A DNA stretch of 7,382 bases from DATAFT01 sp035544635. GTDB lineage: Bacteria > Acidobacteriota > Thermoanaerobaculia > Multivoradales > Multivoraceae. The stretch spans positions 1 to 7,382 of the forward strand of contig DATKDQ010000110.1 in the NCBI GenBank assembly GCA_035544635.1. Reading direction: 5' to 3'. Below are positions 1-6,478 of this stretch, in pieces. The notes under the pieces are model-generated. The model saw nothing but the letters and a program-made list of their open reading frames with translations, was not told where the DNA came from and searched no databases. Position 1 is the first letter of the stretch. Each line of letters begins with the position of its first letter. The translations under genes and the position numbers were made by a program.

Positions 1-2207
1 TCCGGAGCCAGGCGGACGGGCGCGCGGCGTAGCAGGCGGCACGCCACCCGGAGATCGCGGCGAACCGCGGCCGCCTCGAGGCGGCTGAGCCGCGCGCCGC
101 GATAGCTCTCGAGCAGGTAACGATCGATCACACCCGCCGCCGGTCCGTACGCCGCGGGCAGGTGCCGCTCCACCCACTGGCGCAGCGCGAGCGGACCGGT
201 GGCGGCGCCGATCGCCGAGTCGCTGCGGGCCGCCGCGGCCCGCAGCGCCCGGTACGAGCGGGTGGCGATCGGCAGCGGCGACCGCGCGCGCAGGAACAGC
301 ACGGCGAGCAGGAGGACTACGGCCACGGCGGCGATGGCCAGGATCGTCGGCCCTAGACCGAAGTCGCCGACGCGCGGTCGCGCCGTCTGGTCGAGATCCG
401 CGAGGGGCGAGCGGCCGCGCGTGAAGAGCCCGAAGCGGCTCGACTCGTCGGGCTGGCCGATGCGCCGCACCGCATCCCGCAGGCGCAGCAGGAACCCGAC
501 CTGATCGAAGAAACCGTAGGACATGACGTAGCGGTCCCATCGGAACTCGAGGTAGTCCCAGGCCTGTCGCAGCACCATCCTCATCGTCGGATCGCCGGTC
601 AGGGCGGGCCGCCCTGCCGCCGGGGTTGGGTCGAAGGTGGTCCAGCCGATCTCGGGAAGCCACGCCTCCACCCAGGCGTGCGCGTTCGACTGACGGACGA
701 TGTAGTAGTTCTCGAGTGGGTTGAACTCCGCGCCCATGAACCCGGTGGCGAGCCGCGCCGGGATTCCCACCGAGCGCAGCATCAGGATCATCGACGACGC
801 GAAATACTCGCAGTGCCCGCTCCGGTACTGGAACAGGAAGTCCTCGATCGGATGCTCCGCGCGCCGTCCCAGGAAGTCGAGCGTGTACGAGAAGTTGTGG
901 TTGAGATACTGCTGGATCCGGTACGCCGCTTCCGAGGGCGGGAAGCCGTCCGCGAGCTTGCGAGCGAGGTCCGCGACGCGCGGCGTGATCCCGCCCGGAT
1001 CCAGCGTCGGCTCGTCGGGGTCGTCGAGGTCGGGCGCAGCCGACCGATAGACCGGTCGCGAGCTGACGCCGACGCGGTACTCGAGCAGCCCGGTGCGGGG
1101 CTGCATCATGAGAACGCCGCCCGCGATGTCCAGGTACAGGCGCTGCGAGAGCTCGACGGACAGCGTCTCGACCGGAAGGATCAGCGTGCGGGTGTCGATC
1201 GGCTCCAGCCAGATCCTGACCTTTGCCGCCACCTGCCCCTCCGCCAGGCGGTAGAGGTTCGTCGCCGCCGGACGCAGCAGCTCGTGCTGCGATTGCGAGC
1301 GCAGCCACGAATTGTTCCGGAACGCGTCGTAGGTGGTCCCGCGCAGGAGCGACGGAGGCCGGAACGTCGGATCCTCGGGCTTCATCCGTAGAGCGACCGC
1401 CGGATTGGCCCGGATGCTCCCGACCACGTCGAGGTTCACCTCGTCCCGGAACCCCGCAGCCTGTGCCGTCCCTACCGTGGCCGCGCCGCCCATGAGATAG
1501 GGCGTGCGCAGCCGCGGCAGGAACGCGAAGAACGGCACCGCGCCGGCCACCGTGAGCGCCGCGAACGCCGCCACCAATCGGTATGGCCGCAGCCGTCTTC
1601 CCGGCACCACGTTGGGATAGGTGCCCTCCAGGTGGAGCTGGAGGAACCGCAGCAGGATCACGAGCCAGAGGACGAACGCCGCCAGCAGGTAGAGCAGGAT
1701 CAGAGGATGGACGCTGGTCGCCATCGCGGCGACGAAGAGGAAGAAGAGGAGAACGGCGACGTGCCACTTCTCGCGCTCCCGGCGCATGCCGAAGAGTCGC
1801 ATCACCAGGCCGAAGAGGAGAAGCTCGACCATCGGACGCGCGATATGCGCCCCGCCGATGTCGCGCAGCCGAACCAGGAAGATCGGCAGGTACACCAGTC
1901 CGGCGACGTTCATCGCCCAGCCGGGCAGCGACGGCTCGCGTCCGCGCCAGGTGCGCGCCAGGAAGTAGGCCACCGCCCCCAGATAGAGGACCAGAACGGG
2001 CCAGCTCACGACGCCCTGCGGCCGGGGCTCGTTCAGAGGAAGCGGGATGGCGACCAGCAAGGCGAGGCTGCCGAGCAGGAGCTTCTTCTCGCGCGAGAAC
2101 GCCAGTGGGGCGGCAGGCTCGCGCCGGCGGCGGCGCAGGCCGAGGCGGCGGAGGAGTCCACGCGAGGGCGGCGGTGCACCGAGCCGGGCGGCGGCGCTGG
2201 TCGTCAC
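1..2207 (-). CDS. TgpA-type membrane protein with transglutaminase-like domain (DUF3488/DUF4129), 3' end cut by window
   Basis: 735 codons are visible with no stop, and the gene continues past base 1. An N-terminal region of about 230 residues carries about seven hydrophobic stretches (near residues 43-58, 69-84, 98-113, 125-138, 149-165, 167-190 and 211-231), as in DUF3488. A transglutaminase-like domain follows at about 405-530. Its expected triad is Cys466 in GHCEYFAS, His510 in NAHAWVEAW and Asp526 in TTFDPTP. A further membrane segment lies at about 620-640, then a DUF4129-like tail. By family knowledge the domain faces the periplasm and resembles TgpA of Pseudomonas aeruginosa; whether it acts as transglutaminase or protease is not shown. 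The start is GTG at 2207, overlapping the upstream DUF58 stop as GTGA, with GGGAG four bases before it. There is no in-frame ATG before residue 99, inside a membrane segment. It is the last visible gene of the MoxR-DUF58 operon. Confidence 0.92.
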   Translation of the reverse strand, partial: MTTSAAARLGAPPPSRGLLRRLGLRRRRREPAAPLAFSREKKLLLGSLALLVAIPLPLNEPRPQGVVSWPVLVLYLGAVAYFLARTWRGREPSLPGWAMNVAGLVYLPIFLVRLRDIGGAHIARPMVELLLFGLVMRLFGMRREREKWHVAVLLFFLFVAAMATSVHPLILLYLLAAFVLWLVILLRFLQLHLEGTYPNVVPGRRLRPYRLVAAFAALTVAGAVPFFAFLPRLRTPYLMGGAATVGTAQAAGFRDEVNLDVVGSIRANPAVALRMKPEDPTFRPPSLLRGTTYDAFRNNSWLRSQSQHELLRPAATNLYRLAEGQVAAKVRIWLEPIDTRTLILPVETLSVELSQRLYLDIAGGVLMMQPRTGLLEYRVGVSSRPVYRSAAPDLDDPDEPTLDPGGITPRVADLARKLADGFPPSEAAYRIQQYLNHNFSYTLDFLGRRAEHPIEDFLFQYRSGHCEYFASSMILMLRSVGIPARLATGFMGAEFNPLENYYIVRQSNAHAWVEAWLPEIGWTTFDPTPAAGRPALTGDPTMRMVLRQAWDYLEFRWDRYVMSYGFFDQVGFLLRLRDAVRRIGQPDESSRFGLFTRGRSPLADLDQTARPRVGDFGLGPTILAIAAVAVVLLLAVLFLRARSPLPIATRSYRALRAAAARSDSAIGAATGPLALRQWVERHLPAAYGPAAGVIDRYLLESYRGARLSRLEAAAVRRDLRVACRLLRRAPVRLAP

Positions 2208-3292
2208 GCCGCTCCCATGCTCGCCGTCTCGAAGCGCTCCTCGAGGCCGGACCCGCGGGCGAGCGGCTCGTCGGCGGCGGGCGCCGGCGGCAGGAGCGCC
2301 AAGGTCTCGAGGATCCGGCGGCGCTGGCGCTGCCCGCCTCCGAAGTCGATCCGCTCCGAGCGCGTCACGAGCTCGACCTCGAAGCCGGCCGCGAGGTAGG
2401 CGAGCACGGCGGCCGCAGCCTCGCTGATGCGCTGCTCGAGACGATCCTCTCCGGCCGCGCCCTGCGCGGGGTCCAGGGCATTGTCGACCACCACCGTGAT
2501 GCGGCGGCTCCGCTCGGCCTGGCGCTCCATGAAGATCAGCTTTCCGGTGCGCGCGGTCTGCTTCCAGTGGATCCGCCGCGGATCGTCGCCGGTACGCAGC
2601 GCGCGCAGGCTGTGGAGGTCGTGGCCCCAGCCGGCACGGCGATCCTGCGTCTCTCCGATCGCCGTGGTCGAACGGCGCACCAGGTGGCGGCCCGCGACCA
2701 GGCGCGGGAACACCAGGACCTCGCGATCCAACCGCTGGCGCATCCCCTTGCGGAAGAGCCCGAGCGGGAAGAGCGTCGCCAGGTGCGCCGCGCCGATGCG
2801 ATGCAGTCCGCGGCGCGGAAAGGCGAGCTCGATCACCGCGCCGCGCCGTCCGCCGCGCGGGAGCGAAGAGCACAGCAGGGTCGATGCCTGATCCGAGAAC
2901 GAGATCAGGAGCAGCCAACGCGGCAGCACCCGGCCGCGGTTCGTGATCTCGACCTGGAACGCCGCCGGCGAGTCGGCGAAGACCTCCTCGGGCGGGGTGA
3001 GCTCGACGTCGACCCGGCGCACGTCGTTGCGGGAGAGGACGCCCGACACGATCAGCGTGGCCAGCATCAGGGCCACCACCATGTAGAGCGCGTTGTTCCC
3101 GGTGTTGGTCGCGGCGATGCCGAGCAGCAGCGTCAGCGCCACGAACCAGATCCCGACCTTGGTCGGGCGGATGCCTTCAGGGACTGGTCGGCGCCCCGGC
3201 CGGTGCCGCGCCCGGAAACGGTCGGACGCGGCGGGGGCTCGATCGGCGAGAGCGATGCCGTTCACGTTCGACCGCGGTGGCGGCTTCTCCAT
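2204..3292 (-). CDS. DUF58 domain protein, membrane-anchored partner of MoxR ATPase
   Basis: A 362-residue protein. Two hydrophobic segments near residues 46-61 and 68-86 anchor it in the inner membrane. A beta-rich region follows (about 95-200), then the DUF58 signature at about 223-260, with GDDPRRIHWK at 235-244 and KLIFMERQAE at 251-260. After this comes a strand-like stretch ITVVVDN at 265-271, where related proteins have a von Willebrand A-like fold; the usual DxSxS metal motif is not present here. The reading frame stays open upstream to 3505, inside moxR, but the ATG at 3292 lies only 4 nt after the moxR stop and gives a normal family length, so it is chosen. No clear Shine-Dalgarno sequence precedes it, which fits translational coupling. 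The family is linked by genomic context to MoxR ATPases and envelope functions; its biochemical role is unknown. Confidence 0.92.
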   Translation of the reverse strand: MEKPPPRSNVNGIALADRAPAASDRFRARHRPGRRPVPEGIRPTKVGIWFVALTLLLGIAATNTGNNALYMVVALMLATLIVSGVLSRNDVRRVDVELTPPEEVFADSPAAFQVEITNRGRVLPRWLLLISFSDQASTLLCSSLPRGGRRGAVIELAFPRRGLHRIGAAHLATLFPLGLFRKGMRQRLDREVLVFPRLVAGRHLVRRSTTAIGETQDRRAGWGHDLHSLRALRTGDDPRRIHWKQTARTGKLIFMERQAERSRRITVVVDNALDPAQGAAGEDRLEQRISEAAAAVLAYLAAGFEVELVTRSERIDFGGGQRQRRRILETLALLPPAPAADEPLARGSGLEERFETASMGAA

Positions 3293-3296
3293 CGGG

Positions 3297-4256
3297 TCAG
3301 AGCGGCACCGGAATGCGCGAGAGCACGCCGCGCAGAGCGCTCCTGGTCGCCTTGATGCCGCCACCCGACCGCAGCATGACGCGATGCGAGAGCACCGTGA
3401 GCGCGGTCCGTTGGATGTCGTCGGGGACCGCGAAGTCGCGCCCTTCGCACACCGCCATCGCCTGCGCGGCGCGGAAGAGGTCCTGCGCCGCGCGCGTCGA
3501 GACACCGAGCGCGAACTCGTCGCCCGCTCGCGTCGCCTCGGCCACCGTGAGGATGTAATCGGCCAGCTTCTCGGCGACGCGCACGCCGGCGACCTGCCGC
3601 TGCAGCGCCACCAGCTCCGCGCGGTCCACCACCGGAGCGAGGCTCGCCAGGATGTCGTCGACGCCGCCCGAGAGTAGGAGCTCCCGCTCCTCCGCGCGGG
3701 GCGGGTACCCGAGCTCGAGCGACATCAGGAACCGGTCGAGCTGCGACTCGGGCAGCGGAAAGGTGCCCTGAAACTCGAGCGGGTTCTGCGTCGCCAGCAC
3801 GACGAACGGATCGGGCAGGTCGAAGCGCTCGCGATCGACCGAGACCCGGCGCTCGCTCATCGCCTCGAGCAGCGCCGACTGCGTCTTCGGCGTTGCGCGG
3901 TTGATCTCGTCCGCGAGCACGATGTTGGCGAAGAGAGGGCCCGGCGAGAACTCGAATGCCTCGCGGTCGCGCCGGTAGATCGAGACGCCGATGATGTCCG
4001 AAGGCAGCAGGTCGCTGGTGAACTGGATGCGCTGGAAGTCGAGGCCGATCGACTTGGCCAGCGCCTGCGCCAGTGTCGTCTTGCCTACCCCGGGGACGTC
4101 CTCGATCAGGACGTGGCCGCGCGCCAGGATCGAGACCACGGCCAGCCGGATCGCCTCCGGCTTCCCGCGCACCACCATCTGGACGTTCTCCTCCAGCCGG
4201 CGGATGGAGTCGGCGATGGTCTCGTCGCGCGGAAGAACGCGAGTGGCTTCGCTCAT
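3297..4256 (-). CDS. MoxR family AAA+ ATPase
   Basis: A 319-residue AAA+ ATPase of about the usual MoxR length. Walker A is DVPGVGKT at residues 53-60. Walker B is IVLADEIN at 112-119, with Asp116 and Glu117. A sensor 1 motif LATQNP lies at 154-159, an arginine-finger-like ESQLDRF at 170-176, and sensor 2 around GVSTRAAQDL at 251-260. All ATPase residues look intact. MoxR proteins are thought to act as chaperones that assemble or activate partner proteins, commonly encoded next to DUF58 and vWA proteins as here. The ATG at 4256 is preferred. An in-frame TTG at 4283 would add nine residues but is a poorer start codon with no better ribosome site. It is the first gene of the operon running to base 1, with an AT-rich patch upstream that may hold the promoter. 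Confidence 0.94.
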   Translation of the reverse strand: MSEATRVLPRDETIADSIRRLEENVQMVVRGKPEAIRLAVVSILARGHVLIEDVPGVGKTTLAQALAKSIGLDFQRIQFTSDLLPSDIIGVSIYRRDREAFEFSPGPLFANIVLADEINRATPKTQSALLEAMSERRVSVDRERFDLPDPFVVLATQNPLEFQGTFPLPESQLDRFLMSLELGYPPRAEERELLLSGGVDDILASLAPVVDRAELVALQRQVAGVRVAEKLADYILTVAEATRAGDEFALGVSTRAAQDLFRAAQAMAVCEGRDFAVPDDIQRTALTVLSHRVMLRSGGGIKATRSALRGVLSRIPVPL

Positions 4257-4431
4257 GGAACGGGAGATTCTCTCATGAAACAACGTAGCTTTGCCATAAA
4301 TGTATAACTATCCCCTCCGCCCCTGCGCCTCGCCGCGCCGTCCTCGCCTGCCCTGCAACTGATACGGAATCGAGGGCACAAAGCGATGCTCCGCCCGAGC
4401 CCTGAACGACACGCCGCCGTCGAGCTCCAGC
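4257..4431. other. Intergenic gap between lipoprotein gene and moxR
   Basis: 175 bases without a credible gene. The half nearest moxR (about 4262-4311) is markedly AT-richer than the rest of the window and includes a TATACA-like box. The other half is ordinary GC-rich sequence. No convincing rho-independent terminator for the lipoprotein gene is visible: only short 4-bp stems and no U-tract. Confidence 0.6.
4301..4306 (-). promoter_or_regulatory. Possible -10 box upstream of moxR operon
   Basis: On the minus strand this reads TATACA within GTTATACAT, in the most AT-rich patch of the gap, 45 nt upstream of the moxR ATG. It matches the sigma70 -10 consensus at four of six bases. No TTGACA-like -35 box lies 16-18 nt upstream and there is no extended -10 TGn, so the call is tentative. 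Confidence 0.35.
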
Positions 4432-5004
4432 CTACTCGCCCCGGAACTCCCGGTAGTCCGCGCGCTCCTCGGGCGGGATGGGCGTGCGCACCTCGACGAA
4501 GAACCCGTCCCCCTCCTCCCAGTCGACGTTCTCCAGCACGTGGGTGATCTGAATGCCGGGACCGCGCCCGAGGCTCGAAGTGTCCACCCAGAGCGAACGG
4601 CGGTCCTTCACCCTGCGGGCGGCATCGACGTGCTCGAGGTCGAGCGTGACGCCCGGCAGGTACTGCTGGCTGGTCGTCGACAGCAGGATGTCGAGAATGG
4701 CGTCACTCCGGACCGGGGGGGCAGCCGCCGCAGGCTCGGCGTCGGCCGCCGGGTCGAGCTCGGCGGCCGCGGCTGGCGAAGCGCCCTCCGCCTCGGCCGC
4801 CGTTGCATCGGCGACCGCCTCCGACGTCTCGTCGTCCATCACCGAGAGCGGGTCCTGCTTCACGGTCAGTGACTTGAGCTCCGCCGTGTACTGCGAACGG
4901 ATGAGCTCGGTTTTTTCCTCGGGCGTGAGCTGCGGGCCGCAGGCCTGCGCGGCGAGCAGCAGGAAAGCGAGAATCGCGGCGACGCGGGTGCGAGACCAGG
5001 ACAT
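4432..5004 (-). CDS. Probable lipoprotein of unknown function, Ala-rich acidic
   Basis: 190 residues, family not recognised. The N-terminus is a lipoprotein-like signal: Arg5 and Arg7, a hydrophobic core at about 9-19, then AAQACG with Cys22 as the likely lipidated residue. The box is imperfect (Ala at -3 where Leu is usual). Gly at +2 would not cause inner-membrane retention under the E. coli rule. Residues 24-50 are charged and probably helical. Residues 61-97 are an Ala/Glu/Asp/Pro-rich low-complexity linker. Residues 98-190 look like a small folded domain, with a hydrophobic DAILDILL stretch, LPGVTLDLEHVD, and GDGFFVEVRTPIPPEE near the end. The ATG at 5004 is preceded by a strong Shine-Dalgarno sequence. 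It lies downstream of murB and upstream of moxR on the same strand, so an envelope role is plausible but not demonstrated. Confidence 0.82.
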   Translation of the reverse strand: MSWSRTRVAAILAFLLLAAQACGPQLTPEEKTELIRSQYTAELKSLTVKQDPLSVMDDETSEAVADATAAEAEGASPAAAAELDPAADAEPAAAAPPVRSDAILDILLSTTSQQYLPGVTLDLEHVDAARRVKDRRSLWVDTSSLGRGPGIQITHVLENVDWEEGDGFFVEVRTPIPPEERADYREFRGE

Positions 5005-5008
5005 CGAG

Positions 5009-5015
5009 CCTCCTT
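5009..5015 (-). promoter_or_regulatory. Ribosome binding site of lipoprotein gene
   Basis: AAGGAGG on the minus strand, an almost full anti-16S match, ends 4 nt before the ATG at 5004. It fixes the start codon of the lipoprotein gene and is the strongest Shine-Dalgarno sequence among the minus-strand genes here. Confidence 0.8.
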
Positions 5016-5050
5016 CCGGTCGGTTCGGGCGGACCGATCGAGGGGTTAGC

Positions 5051-5056
5051 AGTATA
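5051..5056 (-). promoter_or_regulatory. Possible -10 box upstream of lipoprotein gene
   Basis: The minus strand reads TATACT within CGTTATACTG, a five-of-six match to the sigma70 -10 box, 47 nt upstream of the lipoprotein ATG in the 106-nt gap after murB. No recognisable -35 box sits at the usual distance. If real, the lipoprotein has its own promoter rather than depending only on read-through from murB. Confidence 0.4.
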
Positions 5057-5110
5057 ACGGAGGCGGCGAGGCTCGGCGGCCCTGCCGCGGAGCTCGCAGC
5101 ACGCCCGGTC

Positions 5111-6073
5111 TCAGGGCTCGACCGCCGTCGCCTCGGCGCGAGGCTCCGCCGAGGCGCTCCGCCAGAGGTCGCCGAGCCCCCCTTCGAGCACCAGCTCCGG
5201 CTCGAGATCGACCCCGGAGTCGCGGCGCACCGCCGCGCGCGCCTCGAGCATCAGCGCGAGCACGTCGGCGGCCCGCGCGCCGCCCAGGTTGACGATGACG
5301 TTGGCGTGCTTGGGGCTGATCTCGGCGCCTCCGCTCCTTGCCCCCTTGAGCCCGGCGGCCTCGATCAGCCGCCCCGCGTGGTCTCCCGGTGGATTACGGA
5401 AGACCGAGCCGGCATTGGGCAGCCCCAAGGGGAGGCTCGCCCGGCGGCGGCGGTTGAGCTCCTCGATGCGGGCCAGCGCCTCGGTCGCCGAGCCCGCGCG
5501 GAGCTGGAAGGTGGCCGACGCCACCACCACCCCCGAGCCCTGGAGCACCGTGCGGCGGTAGCCGGGCTCGAGATCGGCCGGACGATACCGCTGGCGACGA
5601 CCGTCGCGGTGAATCCCGGTGACTGTGATCAGGACGTCCTTCATCTCGACCCCGTAGCAGCCTGCGTTCATCACCACCGCGCCGCCCACCGTCGACGGGA
5701 ACCCCGAGAACGCCTCGATGCCGCGGAGACCTCGGGCGGCGGCCGAGCGGGCGAGCCGCGGCAGCGGGACCGCTCCTCCGGCCCGCAGCCGATCGCCCAT
5801 GACCCGGCTGCGCGCGAAGACGCCGCCGAGCCGGGCCACGACTCCCGGCAGCCCCTCGTCCGGGTAGAGGACGTTCGAGCCCAGGCCCAGGAGGTGCAGC
5901 GGGACGCCTTCGGCACGGACCAGGCGGAGGAGCGCGACCAGGGACCGCTGGGTGTGGGCGGTGACCAGGAGCTCCGCAGGACCACCGATCCGGAGCGTCG
6001 TGAGCGGGGCCAGCGGCGCGGAGCGCTCGATCTCGAGGCCGTCGATCGCGCCGATGGCCGGGAGCAGAAGCAA
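5111..6073 (-). CDS. murB: UDP-N-acetylenolpyruvoylglucosamine reductase (MurB)
   Basis: MurB uses NADPH and FAD to reduce UDP-GlcNAc-enolpyruvate to UDP-MurNAc in the cytoplasm, the second committed step of peptidoglycan synthesis. With the start used here it has 320 residues. The FAD-binding part begins with TTLRIGGPAE (25-34) and LGLGSNVLYPDEG (62-74). FPSTVGGAVVMNAGCYG follows at 125-141, GYRRT with its Tyr-Arg pair at 171-175, AGSVFRNP with the likely proton-donor Ser223, KHANVIVNLGG at 255-265, and LEPELVLEG near the C-terminus, with Glu293 as the probable second catalytic acid. The start is uncertain: no in-frame ATG precedes the conserved core. TTG at 6073 gives near-usual family length; TTG at 6166 and GTG at 6193 (360 residues) would add a Pro/Arg-rich tail unlike MurB. 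None has a good ribosome site. It is not beside other mur or fts genes in this window. Confidence 0.95.
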   Translation of the reverse strand: MLLLPAIGAIDGLEIERSAPLAPLTTLRIGGPAELLVTAHTQRSLVALLRLVRAEGVPLHLLGLGSNVLYPDEGLPGVVARLGGVFARSRVMGDRLRAGGAVPLPRLARSAAARGLRGIEAFSGFPSTVGGAVVMNAGCYGVEMKDVLITVTGIHRDGRRQRYRPADLEPGYRRTVLQGSGVVVASATFQLRAGSATEALARIEELNRRRRASLPLGLPNAGSVFRNPPGDHAGRLIEAAGLKGARSGGAEISPKHANVIVNLGGARAADVLALMLEARAAVRRDSGVDLEPELVLEGGLGDLWRSASAEPRAEATAVEP

Positions 6074-6262
6074 AGCGCACGCCGCCGGGGACGATCCGGG
6101 TGGCGGCTGCGCCGGCAGCCGAGAACCGGACCGGGACGGCGGGGCGGGCCGCGCCGGCCGGGTCAAGGACCACTCACGGTGCCGCGGGCGCACGGAAAAC
6201 GGACGAGCCGCTTCCAGGGTCCGGCGTGATGCGGGCCTGCAGCGAGACCCGGCCGCGACTCC

Positions 6263-6291
6263 TTGACTGCCACGGAGGCCTTCGTTACCAT
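6263..6291 (+). promoter_or_regulatory. Sigma70-like promoter, probably for recA
   Basis: A -35 box TTGACT (6263-6268, five of six) is separated by exactly 17 nt from a -10 box TACCAT (6286-6291, four of six). It points towards recA and predicts a transcript start near 6298, giving a leader of about 180 nt. It is the only -35/-10 pair with good spacing that I found in the window. Confidence 0.6.
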
Positions 6292-6305
6292 CGATCGCGT
6301 CCTAC

Positions 6306-6319
6306 CGGCTGCGCAGCCG
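6306..6319. repeat. 14-bp perfect palindrome in recA leader
   Basis: CGGCTGCGCAGCCG is identical to its reverse complement. It begins about 8 nt after the predicted recA transcript start. It could be an operator for a dimeric repressor or a 5-bp-stem RNA hairpin with a GCGC loop. It is not followed directly by a U-run, so it is not a classic terminator. Confidence 0.55.
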
Positions 6320-6441
6320 CCCGCGCTTTCTTCCCTTCACGGGTGCAGGTTCCGTCCGACAGCAAGAAGACCCCGGCGGGGCATCTTCCGTCTTGGACGT
6401 CGCCGCCGCACCGACGAGCGCAGTATAGAACGCAGTACCCG

Positions 6442-6461
6442 GTCCGCCGGCGCGCGCGGAC
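6442..6461 (+). other. Small hairpin just upstream of recA ribosome site
   Basis: GTCCGC (6442-6447) and GCGGAC (6456-6461) form a perfect 6-bp GC-rich stem with an 8-nt loop. The stem ends 3 nt before the AAGGAG of recA, so it could affect translation or transcript stability. Short stems are common in GC-rich DNA, so function is uncertain. Confidence 0.4.
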
Positions 6462-6464
6462 AGG

Positions 6465-6470
6465 AAGGAG
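6465..6470 (+). promoter_or_regulatory. Ribosome binding site of recA
   Basis: AAGGAG lies 8 nt before the ATG at 6479, a near-ideal Shine-Dalgarno sequence and spacing. It supports the chosen recA start. Confidence 0.85.
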
Positions 6471-6478
6471 CCGTTTCG

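Larger units (their letters stand above)
6074..6478. other. Divergent control region between murB and recA
   Basis: About 285 to 405 bases, depending on the murB start. The part from 6074 to 6193 may encode an N-terminal MurB extension, since the frame is open from about 6297, but its codon choice is less GC-biased at third positions than the gene body. The rest holds a sigma70-like promoter for recA, a 14-bp palindrome, a small hairpin and the recA ribosome site. I saw no E. coli-type CTGT-N8-ACAG box, no complete Gram-positive-type GAAC-N4-GTTC box and no GTTC-N7-GTTC box. No credible protein gene fits in 6194-6478. Confidence 0.6.

Noticed and set aside
1583..3355. 590-codon open frame on the plus strand
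   Set aside because: It lies opposite the DUF58 and transglutaminase genes, is Arg/Ala/Pro-rich with no recognisable domain, and is explained by GC-rich codon bias giving few stops on the antisense strand.
3293..3505. Extension of the DUF58 frame into moxR (71 more codons)
   Set aside because: The added residues are Arg/Ser/Cys-rich and overlap the well-supported C-terminus of MoxR. The ATG 4 nt after the moxR stop is a much better start.
5016..5110. Terminator after murB
   Set aside because: Only short imperfect stems are present and no U-tract follows, so no terminator can be supported.
4553..6229. 558-codon open frame on the plus strand
   Set aside because: It runs antisense across the lipoprotein gene and murB, both better supported, and it shows no domain or ribosome site.
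6422..6427. Minus-strand TATACT as a -10 box for murB
   Set aside because: It lies over 230 nt from any murB start, has no -35 box, and falls inside the recA leader. It may be chance.
6427..6440. GAAC half-site as a LexA box upstream of recA
   Set aside because: Only one half matches the GAAC-N4-GTTC type; the second half reads TACC.
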